From Desulfobacterales bacterium (lineage in GTDB: Bacteria; Desulfobacterota; Desulfobacteria; Desulfobacterales; RPRI01), in contig JAUYEO010000304.1 of the NCBI GenBank assembly GCA_030689795.1, forward strand, positions 1 to 9,105: DNA of 9,105 nt, given 5' to 3'. Of this stretch, positions 7,945 to 9,105 are shown one piece after another; position 1 is the first letter of the stretch; each line of letters opens with the position of its first letter. The notes beneath the pieces are model-generated. The model saw nothing but the letters and a program-made list of their open reading frames with translations. It was not told where the DNA came from and did no database searches. The position numbers and the translations under genes were made by a program.

Positions 7945-8624
7945 TGTTGCGTGTCTCCGATGATATACCCTACGCCGCGGATGGTTCGGATTATCTTACC
8001 ATGGCCGGAATCACCTATTTTTTGACGAAGATTCTTGATATGAACATCCATGAAATTGGACATGCTGAAAGGATCGAAATCGTCCCCCCATACATGTTCG
8101 GCCAGGCTGAAACGCGACACGGCCCTGTTTTTATTGTGCAGGAGAAACTCAAGGATAGAAAACTCTCTGGGGGTCAGCTCGACCGGTTTTCCGCCCTTGG
8201 TCACCTTTCGGCTTACCGTGTCAAGCTCAAGGTCCTGAACCTGCAAGGCGGATTCACACTGGCCTCCGGATCTCCTGAGCAAAGCACGCACGCGAGCCAA
8301 CAACTCATCCAGGGAAAACGGTTTGGCCAGATAGTCATCCGCACCAAGGTCGAGGCCCCTCACCTTATTTGCCGCATCACCCTTTGCGGTGAGCATGAGC
8401 ACGGGAGCATCGATCCCGGCCTTTCGCGCGTCTTCCAGGACGGTCAACCCGTCGATTTTTGGCATCATGATATCGAGAATAATCAAATCGAAAGGCGTTT
8501 CGAATAATTTGTCTAATGCCTTTTCGCCATCCATTGCCGTCTCTACGATGTAACGCTGCCTTGTCAGAATTTCCTGTAATTGTTCCAGCAGTGAACAATC
8601 ATCATCTGCGATCAAAATTCTCAC
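7941..8624 (-). CDS. OmpR/PhoB-family response regulator
   Basis: DNA-binding transcription regulator paired with the downstream kinase. The frame is open to an ATG at 8750, but receiver homology begins at residues VRILIADDD. The GTG at 8624 has AGGGAG 9 nt upstream and gives 227 residues, the usual family length, so I take that start. The receiver domain has the acidic pocket Asp7-Asp9, phosphoacceptor Asp51 in LDIMMPKIDG, Thr79 in LMLTAKGD and Lys101 in YLAKPFS. All key residues are intact. After a short linker, the winged-helix domain carries LTPREFSILEFLL, the recognition-helix region (SNFMDVHIKNLRQKI) and the terminal RTIRGVGYII hairpin. It is the first gene of a two-gene operon. Targets are unknown; the adjacent arn/phosphotransferase genes are a reasonable guess. 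It could also be called PmrA-, CusR- or PhoP-like, and sequence alone does not separate these. Confidence 0.94.
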   Translation of the reverse strand: MRILIADDDCSLLEQLQEILTRQRYIVETAMDGEKALDKLFETPFDLIILDIMMPKIDGLTVLEDARKAGIDAPVLMLTAKGDAANKVRGLDLGADDYLAKPFSLDELLARVRALLRRSGGQCESALQVQDLELDTVSRKVTKGGKPVELTPREFSILEFLLHNKNRAVSRFSLAEHVWGDDFDPFSMSNFMDVHIKNLRQKIGDSGHGKIIRTIRGVGYIIGDTQQ

Positions 8625-8633
8625 AGCCGCATG

Positions 8634-8639
8634 CTCCCT
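8634..8639 (-). promoter_or_regulatory. Ribosome-binding site that fixes the GTG start of the response regulator
   Basis: Read on the minus strand, AGGGAG precedes the GTG at 8624 by 9 nt. The longer reading from 8750 would add 42 residues unlike any receiver domain, so this site decides the start. Confidence 0.65.
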
Positions 8640-8642
8640 AAC

Positions 8643-8655
8643 CCCGATAAACGGG
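8643..8655. promoter_or_regulatory. Small hairpin in the response-regulator leader
   Basis: CCCG (8643-8646) and CGGG (8652-8655) pair around a 5-nt loop, next to the ribosome-binding site on the minus strand. On the plus strand the same hairpin is followed two bases later by a run of six T (8658-8663), the form of a weak terminator directed away from the regulator. The stem is only 4 bp, so either role is tentative. Confidence 0.25.
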
Positions 8656-8919
8656 ACTTTTTTCAGTACTCCCTTGAGGGGTGGAAAAGCACGGAAAATA
8701 ATTTCTAACTTACTAAAATTGTTTTTTGCCCGTTTGCCGGTAAAGGCCATATTTCTTACACAGTGACAGGCAACGAATCCGCACAGTTACGCAGACCGGG
8801 TAATCAGCCAAACACCGATGCAAATCACAGCCACATACGGATAAGACGGATAATCGCAATCAGCGGATCAGTAAGATTCATCAATAATTTCCTGTATACC
8901 ACCAATGATTGTGATTGTC

Positions 8920-8947
8920 ATGATATATTACCTTGAAATAACATCAA
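8920..8947 (-). promoter_or_regulatory. Candidate sigma-70 promoter upstream of the two-component operon
   Basis: On the minus strand TTGATG (complement of 8942-8947) and TATCAT (complement of 8920-8925) are separated by 16 bp, a fair match to -35 and -10 boxes. It lies about 300 bp from the GTG, so the leader would be long. No convincing pair is visible closer to the gene. A chance match in AT-rich DNA is possible. Confidence 0.2.
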
Positions 8948-9043
8948 TAAACCGGCAAACAACCATTGATGCTCTCGTAAAAAGTCATATGTGAACGGAT
9001 TTGAGATTTTTGGGAAATAGATTTTTAAAGAACTGAGCGTTAA

Positions 9044-9088
9044 AAATCACAAGCTGTTTGAGGGCGTTAGCCCGAGTTCTTGTGATTT
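9044..9088. repeat. Nested inverted repeat at the window edge, probable dispersed hairpin element
   Basis: A perfect 10-bp outer stem, AAATCACAAG (9044-9053) with CTTGTGATTT (9079-9088), encloses an inner stem GGGC (9062-9065) with GCCC (9070-9073) around GTTA. The heptamer AAGTCAT occurs on both sides (8982-8988 and 9093-9099). The structure resembles the multi-copy extragenic hairpins of many delta-proteobacterial genomes. Copy number cannot be seen in a single window. Confidence 0.6.
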
Positions 9089-9105
9089 AGCGAAGTCATT
9101 TAAAA

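Larger units (their letters stand above)
8625..9105. other. Non-coding stretch upstream of the two-component operon
   Basis: No gene of convincing length is visible on either strand. The minus strand has only very short ORFs of 17 and 18 codons. The part next to the regulator is its leader, with the ribosome-binding site and a small hairpin. ACGGATAA occurs twice (8837-8844 and 8846-8853) at a 9-bp period. The far end holds a strong nested hairpin. The AT-rich middle (about 8880-8990) contains the best promoter candidate. Confidence 0.6.

Noticed and set aside
7944..8507. Plus-strand ORF of 187 codons
   Set aside because: It is antisense to the response regulator, with all conserved receiver and winged-helix motifs on the other strand.
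8625..8750. N-terminal extension of the response regulator by 42 residues
   Set aside because: Receiver homology starts at the GTG at 8624, which has a well-spaced ribosome-binding site. The extension has no family counterpart.
8870..8920. Minus-strand mini-ORFs of 17 and 18 codons
   Set aside because: They are too short and their peptides unrecognisable, with only a marginal upstream AAGG for the first. They lie in probable leader or spacer DNA.
1..9105. CRISPR array, tRNA, rRNA, transposase or toxin-antitoxin genes
   Set aside because: I looked for regular repeat-spacer structure, tRNA-like cloverleaf sequences and the relevant protein motifs, and saw none.

Overview
The window carries an envelope-modification locus from a Gram-negative bacterium. 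Aminoarabinose (L-Ara4N) modification of lipid A fixes the Gram-negative assignment. The style of the intergenic hairpin repeats, and the moderate divergence of the Arn proteins from enterobacterial ones, suggest a delta-proteobacterial (Desulfobacterota-like) genome. That placement is inference only.

Plus strand, 1-6327: a tightly packed arn operon segment in the classical order arnA (5' end outside the window) - arnD - arnT. The genes overlap by 4 bp (arnA/arnD) or sit 1 bp apart (arnD/arnT). Immediately after arnT is an unrecognised small two-helix membrane ORF, probably starting at a TTG that overlaps the arnT stop. After a 73-bp gap comes a 680-residue LTA-synthase-family membrane phosphotransferase. 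In the E. coli operon the ArnE/ArnF flippase subunits follow arnT; neither is recognisable here. ArnA makes UDP-Ara4-keto from UDP-glucuronate and later formylates UDP-Ara4N, ArnD deformylates the undecaprenyl-linked sugar, and ArnT moves L-Ara4N onto lipid A in the periplasm. The LTA-synthase-like enzyme is a plausible second envelope-decorating enzyme.

Minus strand, 8624-6532: a two-gene two-component system, an OmpR/PhoB-family response regulator followed by a HAMP-containing membrane histidine kinase, overlapping by 4 bp. It converges on the arn segment. It is a natural candidate regulator of the envelope genes, but nothing in the sequence proves the link.

Non-coding: 6328-6531, between the convergent units, holds two hairpins and a short direct repeat. 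The stretch 8625-9105 upstream of the response regulator holds its leader, weak promoter candidates and, at the window edge, a strong nested hairpin that looks like a dispersed repeat.

The most notable point is a lysine-to-glutamate change in the YxxxK motif of the ArnA decarboxylase domain. Next come the unrecognised small membrane ORF where arnE/arnF would be expected, and the LTA-synthase-like gene attached to the arn locus.
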